Shown here piece after piece: positions 1 through 12,100 of a DNA stretch of 64,000 nucleotides. This DNA is from Istiophorus platypterus (lineage: Eukaryota > Chordata > Actinopteri > Istiophoriformes > Istiophoridae), in NCBI GenBank assembly GCA_016859345.1, contig CM029118.1, positions 29,073,501 to 29,137,500 of the forward strand, written 5' to 3'. The first letter of the stretch is position 1; every line of letters begins with the position of its first letter. Position numbers and translations under genes: made by a program. Below the pieces are notes generated by a model. The model was given only the letters and a program-made list of their open reading frames with translations. It ran no database searches and was not told where the DNA came from.

Positions 1-567
1 TTTCATTCTATTCCTTGAATCAAAACCTTGTTCGACAGACTGAATGTCAGCAAGAGCCACCCTTGCTGAAAGGTTTCAAGTTTTGTCACTGATTGCTGTG
101 AGGGCCTGGTGAAAATTTCTGTAGCCAGTAGTATCTGTAGCTAACTCGATGATGCCATTTCCCAAATAATAAACTCTTACCTTCATTATGTATATAAATC
201 CATCAGAAATTGCATGGGCTCATCACCTTAAAACTATCTAGATTAGAATCAATATATTTCATAAACTATCAACAATAAACTATCAACTATCATTCATTTG
301 GACCACAAATCATCTGTGCTAAGCTAGGATAAGAGACTAATGAAAACGCAATAAGACTATAAAAGTAGGAAGTGGTACACCCTTGATCCAGGACTGTAAC
401 GCTGCACTGCTGGGCTGCTAAGATGGCCATGAATGACTGTCAGAGGGAATCTTGATTTTAGTAACTCAGACATTGAACATTATGTGAATAATACTGAAAA
501 AATAAATTACTAGATAAATCATTGATGGAAAGACACAGTGGGGGTTCTAGCTTATTTAAACTGCAGG

Positions 568-571
<4 letters not shown>
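1..571. other. unique AT-rich non-coding DNA
   Basis: I see no gene, repeat family or RNA here. Stop codons are frequent in all frames and composition is AT-rich like the rest of the window. Confidence 0.6.
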
Positions 572-632
<61 letters not shown>

Positions 633-640
633 TTTTTTTT
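572..640. repeat. (AT)n microsatellite followed by a T tract
   Basis: About 22 AT dinucleotides run directly into about 26 T residues. The tract lies about 100 bp upstream of the recognisable part of a Tc1 fossil and may mark its eroded 5' side, but that link is a guess. Confidence 0.95.
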
Positions 641-744
641 AAGGGAAAAACTGAAATATCATATTGACATAAATTTTTAGTCAATGATATAATTATTTGG
701 ATCCTTTGCTACCAAAGATGTTTCTATATAGATCTTACAGCTAA

Positions 745-1440
745 AATTGCATATCAAGACAAAAACCAAGCCATGAGGTTGAAGGAGCTGCCTTCAGAGC
801 TCAGAGACAAAACTGTGTTGAGGCACAGATCTGGGTAATGCTACAATGCATTTCTGCTACATTGAAGGTTCCCAAGAGAACACTGTACTCCATATTTCTT
901 AGAGGGAAGAAGTATGGAACAACAAGGACTTTTCCTTGAGCTGACCAACTGGGGGATGTAATGGTGTAGCATGGTGATGGCAACATCATGCTATAGCGGT
1001 GTTTTTCAGTGACAGGGACAGGGAGATTGGTAAGGGTCCAGGGAAAGCTGAATGGAGCAACATACAGAGAAATCTTTGATAAAAACCCAGTCAAGAGTGC
1101 TTGCCAACATGACAGTGACCCTTAGCACAAAGCCAAGACAATGCAGGATTGGCTTAGGGACAACTGTAAATTTCCTTGAATGGCCTAGCCAGAGCCCTGA
1201 CTTGAATGCAATCTAATATCTCTAGAGAGACCTGAACATAGCTTTCCACCAACGGTCCCCATCCAACCTAACAGACCTTAAGAGGATTTGCAGAGAGAAA
1301 TGGCAGAATATCCCCAAATCCAGGTTTGCAGAGCTTGCCATATGCAAGAAGACTCAAGGCTCACCCCCCAAAGGTGCTTTAACTGAGTACTGAGTAAAGG
1401 GTCTCAATACGTATTTCAATGTGATATTTCAGTTTTTGCT
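745..1440 (+). mobile_element. Tc1/mariner transposon fossil, internally deleted
   Basis: The stretch matches the conserved layout of a common fish Tc1 family. It has the region just before and after the transposase start (about 755-830, including 'gagctcagagacaaaactg'), the helix-turn-helix region (to about 955), the segment around the glycine-rich part of the DDE domain (965-1090, 'gatggcaacatcatgctat'), and the C-terminal part with the 'agccagagccctgacttgaa' block (1120-1400). The coding strand is plus. At least two internal deletions remove the middle of the transposase, including the first catalytic Asp, and frameshifts are scattered. The 3' terminal sequence survives partly (about 1400-1440); the 5' terminal repeat is not visible. 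It is non-functional. The family call is from memory of the family layout. Confidence 0.85.
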
Positions 1441-4400
1441 GATGTATCCATTTAAAGTGTATGTGTCTTCAGGTGAAATATGTGTTAGCAATGTAAGGGT
1501 TTTATTTCATTCATGCATGATATTTATCTGTGGGCAGCCCAGATGTTGTGTGAGCTACTTATCAGATAAGAAGGGCTTTGCTAACATTCAAGGGTAGCAA
1601 CCTAGCCTTATATTATAGGATGACTTATGATGTGTTTATTTTTAGTCTGATGGTCATGCTCATGCCAACAACACCTTTTGCTTCTGCAACTTCCTCTACT
1701 AACCCAACCTCCGCCTTATATGGTATTTCATTTTGTTGATTTAACCAAGATTTATGTTCATGTAGGTGTTTATTTGAAGGGATTAGGTCTTTCAGCAGGA
1801 ACAGCTGGTGCCAATCAGTCAATACAAGCAGAGCTTTAGTGTTCTGTCTGAACCAATGCTATGCTTCCAAAGGAAGATAATGTGTCATTTTACCAAAAAA
1901 GTTAACAACTTCAAACTTATATTATTGTTCTGTTGTGGTGTAAAACAGCAAACCACATAACCTATAGACAACAGTTTTTTGTATGCCCATCAAATAGAAA
2001 CAAAGGAGATATCATAGATGCATGATTTCTAACTTTCTTATGTGTTTGTTACCATTCAGAAATACTACATTGCATATACTCTGCTACAGGTGCAAATCAG
2101 TATCCAATATAAAAAGGACTGAATACTAACAACATTCATAGATCAAAGTTTATGTTCACTTTAAAAAGTATTAATGCATGTATCAGAAACATGACTTACC
2201 TACTCTTATCAAAATAGACTGCAAGGCAGACAGGAGTCGAGTTTTTTTAAGACCCATTTGCAAATCACACATCATGAGAGAACTTAACAGCCAATAAATG
2301 CAAAATGTGATAAATTCCAAATTAATTCCTGTGAGCCCTAGGAGACAGAACACTTTATTTAACAGCTGCAGTTGTTAGGCAAACAAATTATAATGCATCA
2401 TATGATCTGTTGCTGCATTCTTGTTAAGGAGATAAATACAAACAGACAGCCTGAGAGAGACATTTGACCATCAGAAAGGAAGATAGAGAAGAGATAGAGA
2501 TTGGGTATATCACTTATATTATTAAACGCTAAAGTTCTGTCTCCTTGCTTTCATTGAGACGATGAATCTATTTTATATTAAATGTCCCACAAATTGTGTT
2601 GATGTTCTTTTATTTGTCAATTGACAGAACTTCGTTGCTCCTAACTACCAAACCACCCGAGCTGATATCGTTAACAACGCTGGAAAAAAAAAATCTAACT
2701 TTCGTGGTTTCATTTAATGTTAGTGATAACTTTCTTGCTAGTATGACTGGCTTCACAGTTCACCTAAGAGTTTCCAGAAAATTCTGCTCTCACAGCTATG
2801 CAATGACATAAAAGCAACCACTGCCTTCTGTTTGGTACTTAACTATTTTCAGTCAAAGGGTACCAATTTCACCTTTGTTCCTTTCGGTAAAGCTATAATA
2901 TCGTGTAAGACCACACACAATGGCTGACATTTTGTGGCTGTTACAACACAGAGGGTAATGTTTCACTCATTTTAGGAAACTCAGTAAAACATGGGAAGAG
3001 CCGATGCAGAAAACATAGTCATCTTAGTGACTTTTAGAGTTTAAAATACACAAAAAGAAAAATAAAATAGAGAATACAGGATTATTTTATGATCATAAAT
3101 TCTTTGGTGACAAGCTTATCTATTTATATAGATTAAGGGATAAAAGATAAAGGAAAAATACATTTTGTTTTTATATCTGACTCTTTTTCAATAGATTATA
3201 TCTGACACTGTCCTCATCACTGATTAGTTAGGTCTCAGAATGCAGCAATATCACAAAAAAAGAAACAGTCATACAAGGCACAGTTACAGCCAGAATACTG
3301 AAACCACTTCATTTTTGGGTAAAACTTCATGTGAACACAACTCTGATGTTACTAATTCCCTTTTGCACAAGATAAGAGTGATTGTGAAAAAAAAAACAAA
3401 ACAAAAAAACAAAAAAAAAAAACTATGGCAAATGGGGCAGGTCAAATGGCCTTGGTGAGTACAATGTTATCATAACTAGTAAACCATTTTTTTCCTTTAA
3501 AGGGCCCTCACTTGGCTCTGTGTTTCTCACAGAAAAGCTAATAAATCACAATTGTTGAGACCATTGTCTGTGTTATCCTTTAGCTCCCAGTTGGTAAAAG
3601 GATGAACTAAGTAAGAGACTGGAGTAAACATCAGAAGTACTGACGATTAGAGTGCCTCCAGTTTTCTGTCCTACTAGTTAAATGCTTTCTTCTGCCATAT
3701 CAGGTGGGAATGAGTCCCTGATGGCTGGGTGGCTTCTAGATGACTAGAAAGCAAGCCAGAGAGTAGAGAAAGAGACAGATAGTTTGAGCTGAAATGTCCA
3801 TCAGAGTAATAGTTTAAAAAAGCACCTCCCTTCTCCTCTCTCCCTTTTTCCTCTTCCTCCTCTCAGAGAGGCCTGTCACATGCACTTTGCACTGATGGCT
3901 GACGGATCGGGCCAAGACACTCGTCTCAGGGCACTTCTCTATATATCGTTAATTTAATGCATGATGACGTGGCCAATTACAGCCGGCCTGCACGCTCAAA
4001 TAGCATGTCAAAACCTGTGTGTCTATCTATTAGGTCCCGTCTCCTTGCACATTACAAGGCACCTTAAAGCCCATCCCTGGTGCTGCAGGAAAGTGCTGAC
4101 CTCATGGGTAACAGGCTTCTGATCCTCTCTCCAGCCTTTTAAAGTCCATAAAAAAAACATAACAAGACTTATACTAGCATGAAAATAAGATTGGGTTTAG
4201 GGGTAAGAAATATACAGGTGTTTATACGCATGGATATGTGTGTATACAGTATATTCGAAGAGCAGGGTTACTGTCACACAAGAGGCTTTTTACCTCTTAG
4301 TGTTTGAAGACCGCTAAGGTGGCATGGTCCATGGTAATGGGAAGGGGCTCGAAGGTGCACTGCAATGATAGACTGAGCTGTGCTGCCTCAATGAAAAGTG

Positions 4401-5608
4401 CTCCTTTGTCTCTATCCTCTCTCCTTCCCTCTCTCTTTCCTTTCCTCCCTCCCTCCCCATGAGATTTTCTTGCTGACAGGTGGGGCTGTGAAGTTTGACT
4501 GGCTCAGCTCAGGCTTTGATGCTGTCACTTTCCATCCATTCAAAGAGTTCAAGGCTATCAAGTATCAAGAAATGAGGATGCTGAAAACACTTGTCAAATT
4601 TTATCAGAGACAAAGTGTCAGAGAAATTCAAGTAACCTACTGACTTCTGTTGACTTTTCAGTTACAAAATAATAAATTTGTAACACTGAGCTAATCATTG
4701 GTGCACAACAAGCAACATAGATTTGCAAACAGTCATGATACAGTCACTTTGCATGTACAGTATACTTATAGTTGGTAAGATATTACACCATAAAACTTTG
4801 AAAGCATTACTTTTGCATGCCAAAAAACAAGGAATCTTAAAGTGTGCTCAAACTGAATGGAAAGTGAATTTTAGTGGCAGGGCAATTACAAAAAAATCAA
4901 TGAAAAGTTGAAGACAGATGCAAATTCACACAAATTGAAGCAAAGATGGGAATAGATTGTTTCAGTTTCAATTTCTTTTTGTTTAACTTTCAGTCTGAAA
5001 ACACGTTTAGAAATCAGTTTAGAAGTCAGTTTATCCATTTTTTAACTGCAGTCATGTTGCCAAGCAAGGACCTCAATATTGGACAATATCAGTATTTTCT
5101 ACAGTATCTGTATGGCAAATATGATATGGCTGAGGTTATGGAAAGACTGCGTTCATAGTGATTGGTTGAGGTTAAGGTTGCTCCCTAAATGTTGGTGATT
5201 GCAATCATCAGCTGAGAAGCCCCTCAGCTTACTCATATTTTGTCAGTGGAATCACTGTGGTTTTTGGCTTTGTCACTGTACACTGAGCAATGTGAGATAA
5301 CAGCCTAGCAGGCTGTAATCATTTACAAACTGCCTCTTGTGTCAAAAATACCCAACCAGGAAACATCCCAAGGTGAGCTAAGATTTTACAATTTAGATCA
5401 GGTTGCAAATATTTCTTGGCCTGAAAATCTGATGTTTTCACAGATGATGAACAAAGTAATTTAAATAAGTTTTTCTGGCAACATGAGACTTGACATGTAG
5501 GACATTATAAGAGTTTAGTGTAGGTTGGCTACTCAGCAGGTGAGAAGGACCATAACTGGGCTGAGACTGTGAATAATATTTCTCATAATTATTGGTAAGG
5601 AGCAGTGT
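1441..5608. other. unique non-coding DNA with one possible conserved block
   Basis: No gene is recognised. A pyrimidine-rich stretch lies at 4405-4462 and an A-rich tract at 3388-3422. The block at about 3880-4110 is less AT-rich, lacks low complexity, and holds closely spaced homeodomain-like AATTA/TTAAT and CCAAT motifs, which makes it a candidate conserved non-coding element. Short open frames (for example 4398-4643) match no family I know and look like chance. Confidence 0.5.
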
Positions 5609-5625
5609 GGGGGGGGGGGGGGGGG
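5609..5625. repeat. poly(G) tract
   Basis: A run of 17 G residues, a candidate G-quadruplex former and a likely sequencing-error or length-variable site. Confidence 0.9.
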
Positions 5626-5859
5626 CATTAGTAGCACTGGGTTTCTTAAATCAAACGGCTCATTGCCTTGGGTTATATTCTTTTTTCTCCATGTGGCCCC
5701 CGACATGAAAGATTCAGACACACCTGTTGTAAAAAGTTTCTTGATTACATTACTTGCAAAATTTAATCAGAATATCAAGAAACTGAAATTCTGCCCTCCC
5801 CCGAAAAAGACACTATAGGCCATCTGCACAAGAACTTGTTCCAACCAGTTGTTGAGTTT

Positions 5860-6250
5860 TATTGTGAGCTGATCTCTAATGGCTGTAGTTATAATGATGT
5901 GAGAAAAAGAGAAAGACAGATGGCCTAGTAGACAGAGCAACAAAGTTGGTATTAGGAGGAGGTTGGGGTGGATGGATTGGTCGACGAAACACAGGACTTT
6001 CAAACAGGAGACTGATATCTGTTTGCTGTCTCAAACCAAATTACATCATTGTTTCTTTTAGCCATGACTGTTCCCCAACCCTAACCACGTGTTTATCATT
6101 ATGATTATGATCACAAAGGTCTGGTTCACCTGCTGCCGTAGGGATGCTACTTCTGCAAACACTTCTATGGGGTTGGTAGAGACAAACGACCTATATGATC
6201 GTTTTGTTGGAATGTGAACATCATCTTCCCAAACTGAACACTTTGTAAAC
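5860..6250 (+). repeat. teleost interspersed repeat with a tRNA-SINE-like segment
   Basis: The segment around 5965-6035 ('acaggactttcaaacaggag') resembles the tRNA-derived head common in percomorph short repeats. It is followed by 'cccaaccctaaccacgtg' and a run ending in 'ggggttggtagagacaaacg' that I recognise loosely as a recurring teleost repeat. Box B is eroded and no target-site duplication was found. It could be part of an unclassified element; the SINE assignment is tentative. Confidence 0.4.
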
Positions 6251-6479
6251 ATTGAGTATCATCAAAACAATTTTAAGAACAGCAGTGTTTTGAAAATCCA
6301 CCTTGAATACATCTGAAATTAACCCTGCAGGTGTATTCAAAAAGCATTAAAAAGGTTTCCATGTGCTATAAACTAACTACTCTTAAAAGATAAGCATTCC
6401 CTGAATATGTATGACAATATCAGTAGAGCTACACCCTACTCACCCACTCTTCCCCATATTCTTTACATAGGCTACTTGT

Positions 6480-6560
6480 ATGTGTGTGTTGTGTGTGTTT
6501 TTTTTTTTTTCTTTGTTTTCCACAGTTTGCAGTTGTGTAAAAAAAAAAAGTGGGGGGGGG
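6480..6560. repeat. low-complexity TG, T, A and G runs
   Basis: Short (TG)n, a run of T, a run of A and a run of G follow one another. No coding signal is seen. Confidence 0.85.
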
Positions 6561-8035
6561 TTTTTTGTTAACTATACCTTGTTGTCTGCACTACACAGCT
6601 GACAGATACAGTGATAAGAAGAGAAGGCATGTGTTTGGACTAGTGTGTATTAAGGGTACTAGTGTGGTAGTGTGAAAAATATATATGTGTGTGTTTGCGT
6701 CCTTATGAGCTTGTACATGTTCATAAACTAAAATGATGAATGCAACTGATTACAGTTCCATGTGTGCCATTGGACGGGTGTATTTTTTGAGAAATCCTGA
6801 ATGCTTAGTGTGTGTGTCCCTGTGTGTGCAAGCAACAGTGACGGGCAATGATCTCTGGAGTGACAGGGCTAATCTCCCCAGTTACTGTCCCGCTCTCTTC
6901 GTCCTGTCGTGCTTCAAGTGGCTCTCTGATCAGCTCACATTAAAGCTAAACTCTTTGACTGATTTGGAGGAAAATCAAAATCAATTTGCACCAGGGCCCT
7001 GTATTCGGTGCCGTCCCCCCTGGGCCTTCGAGCCTGTCACATCCCCTTGGTGTAGGATTGACGTTTTGACACGCACAGTTAGATTAAAAAAGAGACATAG
7101 TGAGAGAGAGAGAATGAAGTTGCATTTTCCTCCTAACTGCTTCCATCATTTCCCAAACCAGCCATGAGATCAAGGTAGCCAGGGACGTGTCACTACTGAA
7201 CAGGTTCAATCACTGGATGTCAGTCAGAACTGCCTGGCTCTGTGCTTCCCGGTAGCTTGACATTCCATTATGTAAGTGTTAGCTGTGGTTGTTTTCAAGT
7301 AAGTCCCTTGATACCGCTAGGAAACCAGTGAAAGGACTTACAAACTGATGAACAAATTAAATTGGCGGTTGACAGACGGGGAAACCAAAGAAGGCTTGGG
7401 GACAAGCTGACTGACAGGCTTGATTGAAAGCAGGGCCACAGAGAAGTGACAGACTGACAGACAGATGGAGTGTGACAAGCTAAACCTGTTGTGTGTGACA
7501 CTGAACACCATCAGGCGGAGAGGTGATGGCAATGTGACGATTGTAGTGGTTGACACAGCAGGTTGTCACACCCAGTAAAAGTAGCGAAGGGTGATTGGCA
7601 AAGGGAGTCTTATCTTGGAGTTTTCCTCTGTTTTAACATTTTGAATATGTGTGTCTGACAGGATCAGCAGCGTGGAGCGGTGAGGAAGGACAGCAAATAG
7701 AATTAAAGTGACAAAATGTGTGGATATAGGATGAGGGAGAAAGGGAGAGGAAGCCAGGAGAAAGAGAGATCAGGTCATTTGGAGGTGAGTGGCCTTATCA
7801 CACACACACACAGAGGATGTGGTCCATTTGCACTGACACGCGTAGTGATATCTCAGCTGGCGTCGGTCGAGGAGATGGGGTGTTTGTTGGCCTTGACAGT
7901 TTTGGGTGGGCTCAGTGCATCACAGCAGCTCCTCCACTGTGAACTCTGCAGAGGAAACGTCAATCTCCCACTGTCTTGTGGGGATTTCAAACTTAAACAA
8001 AACAGAGAGGCCAGAGACAGAAATAAAGAAAGATG
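6561..8035. other. unique block, candidate cis-regulatory DNA
   Basis: This stretch is less AT-rich and of higher complexity than its surroundings. Two chance-length open frames (6733-7167, 144 codons; 7716-8036, 106 codons) cross it but match no family, have no consistent splice frame and include purine-rich low-complexity peptide. I read it as non-coding, possibly conserved across fish. That can only be tested by alignment. Confidence 0.3.
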
Positions 8036-9040
8036 AAAAAAATGTTTGGAATTGATATTAACCTACAGCAGTCTCCCATTTTTGTTGTTGTTTTTTTCAA
8101 ATTCACCATAACTATGAATGAATAATTTAGGTTTGCTTCATGATCTCCATCTGTTTTTTTTTTTCACTGTATAATCTCCTGCACTTGTAATGAACTGAGG
8201 AAACTGTTGTGACTTGTTTGTACAACAAGCTGTTTGTGCATAAACACATGGATCAACTTCACTTAATTTTCAGGCATCATCGGTTCTTGATAACTACAGT
8301 GTTTCAAACCACCCCTATTTAATTAGCTTGATTATAATGTTAAGGTTTTTTTTTTTTTTTTGATGCCAACATAACTATAGCCAGTCTTTTAATTAGAATT
8401 AATTGCGCTCTAAGTGGAGGTCTTTCAATGAACATTAATATGAATTGTTAACTAATTAATCATCCTGTTGCTGACTATTCCCCCATTTGTAAAAGCTTAT
8501 TCTGACCTTCCTGTGTCTCTGGTGCCTCCAGAGGATGTAAAATTTTCACCAGCAATTTCAAAACTAAGAAACTGACATGAAAACCATGTGCCATTCAACA
8601 TATCATTATCCAATTGGTATTCATTAGGGTCACTCCTCCTTGACCTCTTGGCTAATATGATATCATGGTCAGTGTGTAAGTGATTCAATCAGGCATGTCA
8701 CTGTCCTGACATTACAGGCAAGTCACATTCACTAATGGGCAATGGCTATGACGTCCAGTGCTGTCACGTGCTTCGACCCTGCGATGTCACTATGCTGACA
8801 GGCCTATTAGCTGGGATAGGTGGGGGTCATTGACACAGATAGCCCCTGACAGGGAGAGATGTAGGAGAGAGTAGGGTTCCATTGACACAAATAGCCTCTG
8901 ATAGGAACAAAACGGTAGGGGGAAATATACCGTATATAGAAGAAGCAACATTATTCTATGGCCCTGATCATACCTGGCATTGTCATGCATCTTGGATGAT
9001 CCAATCACAAGCGCACAGCTCTAAGTACGTCAGAATATGC
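8036..9040. other. unique non-coding DNA
   Basis: No gene is seen. A T tract lies at about 8346-8362, followed by an AATTA-rich patch (8388-8462) that could be a homeodomain-binding cluster. Nothing firmer can be said. Confidence 0.5.
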
Positions 9041-9189
9041 AAATGAACATGTATATCATTTCCATTTGAAGAGACAAAATGCATTGTTGTTTTTAACTGC
9101 TGGGAGGCAGCAATACACTGTGCCTCCCAGCAGTTAAAAACAACAATGCATTTTGTTTCTTCAAATGGAAATGATATACATGTTCATTT
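9041..9189. repeat. near-perfect long inverted repeat (hairpin)
   Basis: A left arm at 9041-9109 and a right arm at 9121-9189 (69 bp each) are reverse complements with one mismatch that I can find (GAGAC against GAAAC). An 11-nt spacer (9110-9120) separates them. The arms are unique, mixed-composition sequence, not microsatellite. There is no clear target-site duplication and no similarity to the other terminal repeats in the window. Possible origins are a foldback MITE, a template-switch inverted duplication, or an RNA hairpin gene. The near-perfect pairing argues for a recent event or ongoing arm correction. Confidence 0.95.
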
Positions 9190-12100
9190 GGTGGACATTA
9201 AAAGATGAAGGAGAATTCAATATGATTCAGACTGAGTCTATACCTTGTCATGTTCCTGGCAAACCAAATCACCTAGGATGTTTGACACACTTGTAATTTA
9301 TCTCTATGGGCTTTTGGAAATTTTCTGACTTCGTGACAAAGCCAGTTTATTTTTTGTGCCTTTGACTTTTGGTTTGTTTTTTATTTATTTTGATATTTTA
9401 ATTTCTTTCTTTGATTGAAAGACGTAAAGGTAAAATTGCCTCATAAAGGCTGTGTTGAATTTTTCTTAAAGACTAATGTATTCCACATTTTATTCATTGT
9501 CTCTTAGACATCTGTTTCTATCTAGAAACTGGGATAAGGTTTTTCTCTTTTAAAAAAGTTGTCCAGTTTTCAGTTCTATGGGTCAAGATTTTAGCAAAGC
9601 TTTACCACCTCTGTCAAGTATTTATGTCTTAAATGCTACTACTGGACATAGTTGGTGTGATCTGTTAATTATTTGGCTTTATACACACACATTTGTATTG
9701 TCAATCAAATTTGTTGATATGCCACGTGCAAATTAACAGCACTAGTTTTCACCAGCTAATCTCAGGACCACATGCAATGGCGGTCAAAAAGGTCCTGACC
9801 CTGCAGTGTCAACCAAAAAGGAGCTGTCCAAGGTACCAAAGTGGCAGCAGTGGATGCCGTTCCCGGGAAGTTACCATGACTGACTTACAGTTTTATCTCT
9901 AATCACTGTTTTCACCTATTTGTAAAGTAATATATACTCTGCTTATTTCTCTCGGTGTGTCTTGGATGTGGATCTCTACTTCATCAGATAACCATTTAAA
10001 CAGAGATCTACCAAATAAATCATAAGTTCCTTTTTTTTTTACCATACAGTGACTTGAGATGCCATTGCCTGTTAGCTGCTGTGATCATTGTTTTACATAA
10101 TCAATAAAACTGTTTGAGCAAAGCAGTGGTTTCCTGCTTTTATCTGCACTTGGGTCCATATCCGACTACTGTTAAAAACTAATCTTTTCATGATATAGAA
10201 TTTTTGAGATGAAAACTGACGTAACTGATGAAAAATCACCAGACCTGCCCTGGTAACAGGGGGGTTAGCGTGGTGGCTCTGGGACAGTACCCAGCACCTA
10301 ATCTAGGATCAGTTCCCCAAAAAATGGATATCTGATACCACCCAAGCTGTGAATGACCATGATCAGTCAGAATCATCCACCAGAGAGAAAATGAACTTAA
10401 CAGACCTGGACGAGTTTATGGAAGGTCTGGTTTGTATGGTTGGACTTCAGTTTGATATTTGAGAACATGGACAGCAAATGCAAAAGTGACTGTAATACAG
10501 ATGAAATCTTGTGTCTCTTGTGTTATTCATTACTAGCAGAATAAATATTATTACATGTTGCCAAAAATGGTGAAGAGAGATAGGGTTGGGGGTAGGCAAT
10601 GGGATGTGATGTTGTTCACAGTGACTATTAATGGCTAGAGGATATAAGGGATGAGAACCACAGCCGTAAGCTAGAGTATGGTGATTTTGGAGGGGGGGGG
10701 TATGTTCTAGAGGGCTCTCAGGCAATATCATATGAACTATTAAGACTCGCAGGGGGAGGGAGAGAGAAATGCAGAGAAGGCACTGTTCCTTTTCTGATAT
10801 GCCAAATGTCTAAGATAATGGTGTGACATACCCATAATGCACTTGGGGCTCGAGGCTAGGCAGGATGACACAATCTCAATCATGCTTTACTGACACAAAC
10901 ACTCTGATGTTTCCCAGCTGGCCCAAGAAGACAGCAAGGTTAGAGTATACATGCATATCCAGGCACTAGCACAGAGTTAATGGTTATAGCACACACTCAT
11001 TCCCCTCCCCCTCTCATTGAGTGGAATGCGCTGCACTGCAGGTGATGACTGAAAATGACCAGGACCTAATAAGAACAGCAGCTAAATGACACACTTCATC
11101 TCTGTTTCTCTTCACAATGTTGCAATGAGGACCTGTTCAACTGCATTGTAATCTCATCACTGGACTGTTAATGTTGAACAGTTTATATAAAAATAGTTTT
11201 GGCCTCCAAATCCTGAGTAAATTCTGAAATAATCAGACCCTATAGAAGGACGCAGAAAAAAGCATATATCTTACTTGTAGCCAGTAACTGCTGAGTTTGA
11301 TCGCTGAAATGACAGCTGTCACAGGCAGATTTTATCAGCTTGAGCTAGAGCACTAATTAGGTTGGTTGAAAATGCAACAACACTGTGCCTACATTTAGCA
11401 AATATCATTTATATGTTTTAGAAAATGACATACAGTATTAGGGCCTGTATGTGTTTGGAAAAACTTAGATTTCTATTGTAATGTAAAGCTCAAATTGGAC
11501 TGTAAAGCAGAGACAAAATGTACGAAAGTTCAAAAGCAGATTTATTGCAAACTTGGGTTGGAATGAATTCGGGAATCAGATTGAGGGTTAACAGCAGAGG
11601 GTAGGGCAGGGAGAGGGAGGTGGATTTTGGGCCGGGGCTGATGGTGGAGTTGGGAAATCAGAGGGAGCAGGGTAATGGTCTGAACAGGCAGACTGGCAAG
11701 GAGCTGGGCGAGGCAACCAGAAAGGAGCAGCAGGAGTTGATGGACCAGCGGCACGGACGAAAACAAGATCTCCCTGATTTCAGGCAAACATGAGGAAGCA
11801 AGGCAAGAGACTAGATTAGAGTTTGGCCTTAACGTCAGTATCACATTGGTGAACTGAATGATCTGGCGAAGACAGGAGTAGAGAGCTGGAGTCTGTTTAC
11901 TGTTGGCATTGATTCATGGATGAGCTTCAGGTGCATAGGTGGACAAACGGCAGGAGACAACCAGATTGCCACTCCCAGACAGATGAACACACACACAAAC
12001 ACACGCCAACAAGAAAAGAGAGCAACTGTTGACAAACGAGAAACACAAAGAAGGGGAGACTGACAGAAAACATAAGGAATAAGGGAGAGGTACAGCCTAA

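Noticed and set aside
6733..7167. 144-codon plus-strand frame
   Set aside because: No recognisable domain, odd composition, ends in a GA-rich tract; kept only as part of a candidate regulatory block.
9041..9189. Hairpin as a canonical microRNA precursor
   Set aside because: The arms are longer and more perfectly paired than usual miRNA precursors and no known mature sequence was recognised; reported as an inverted repeat instead.
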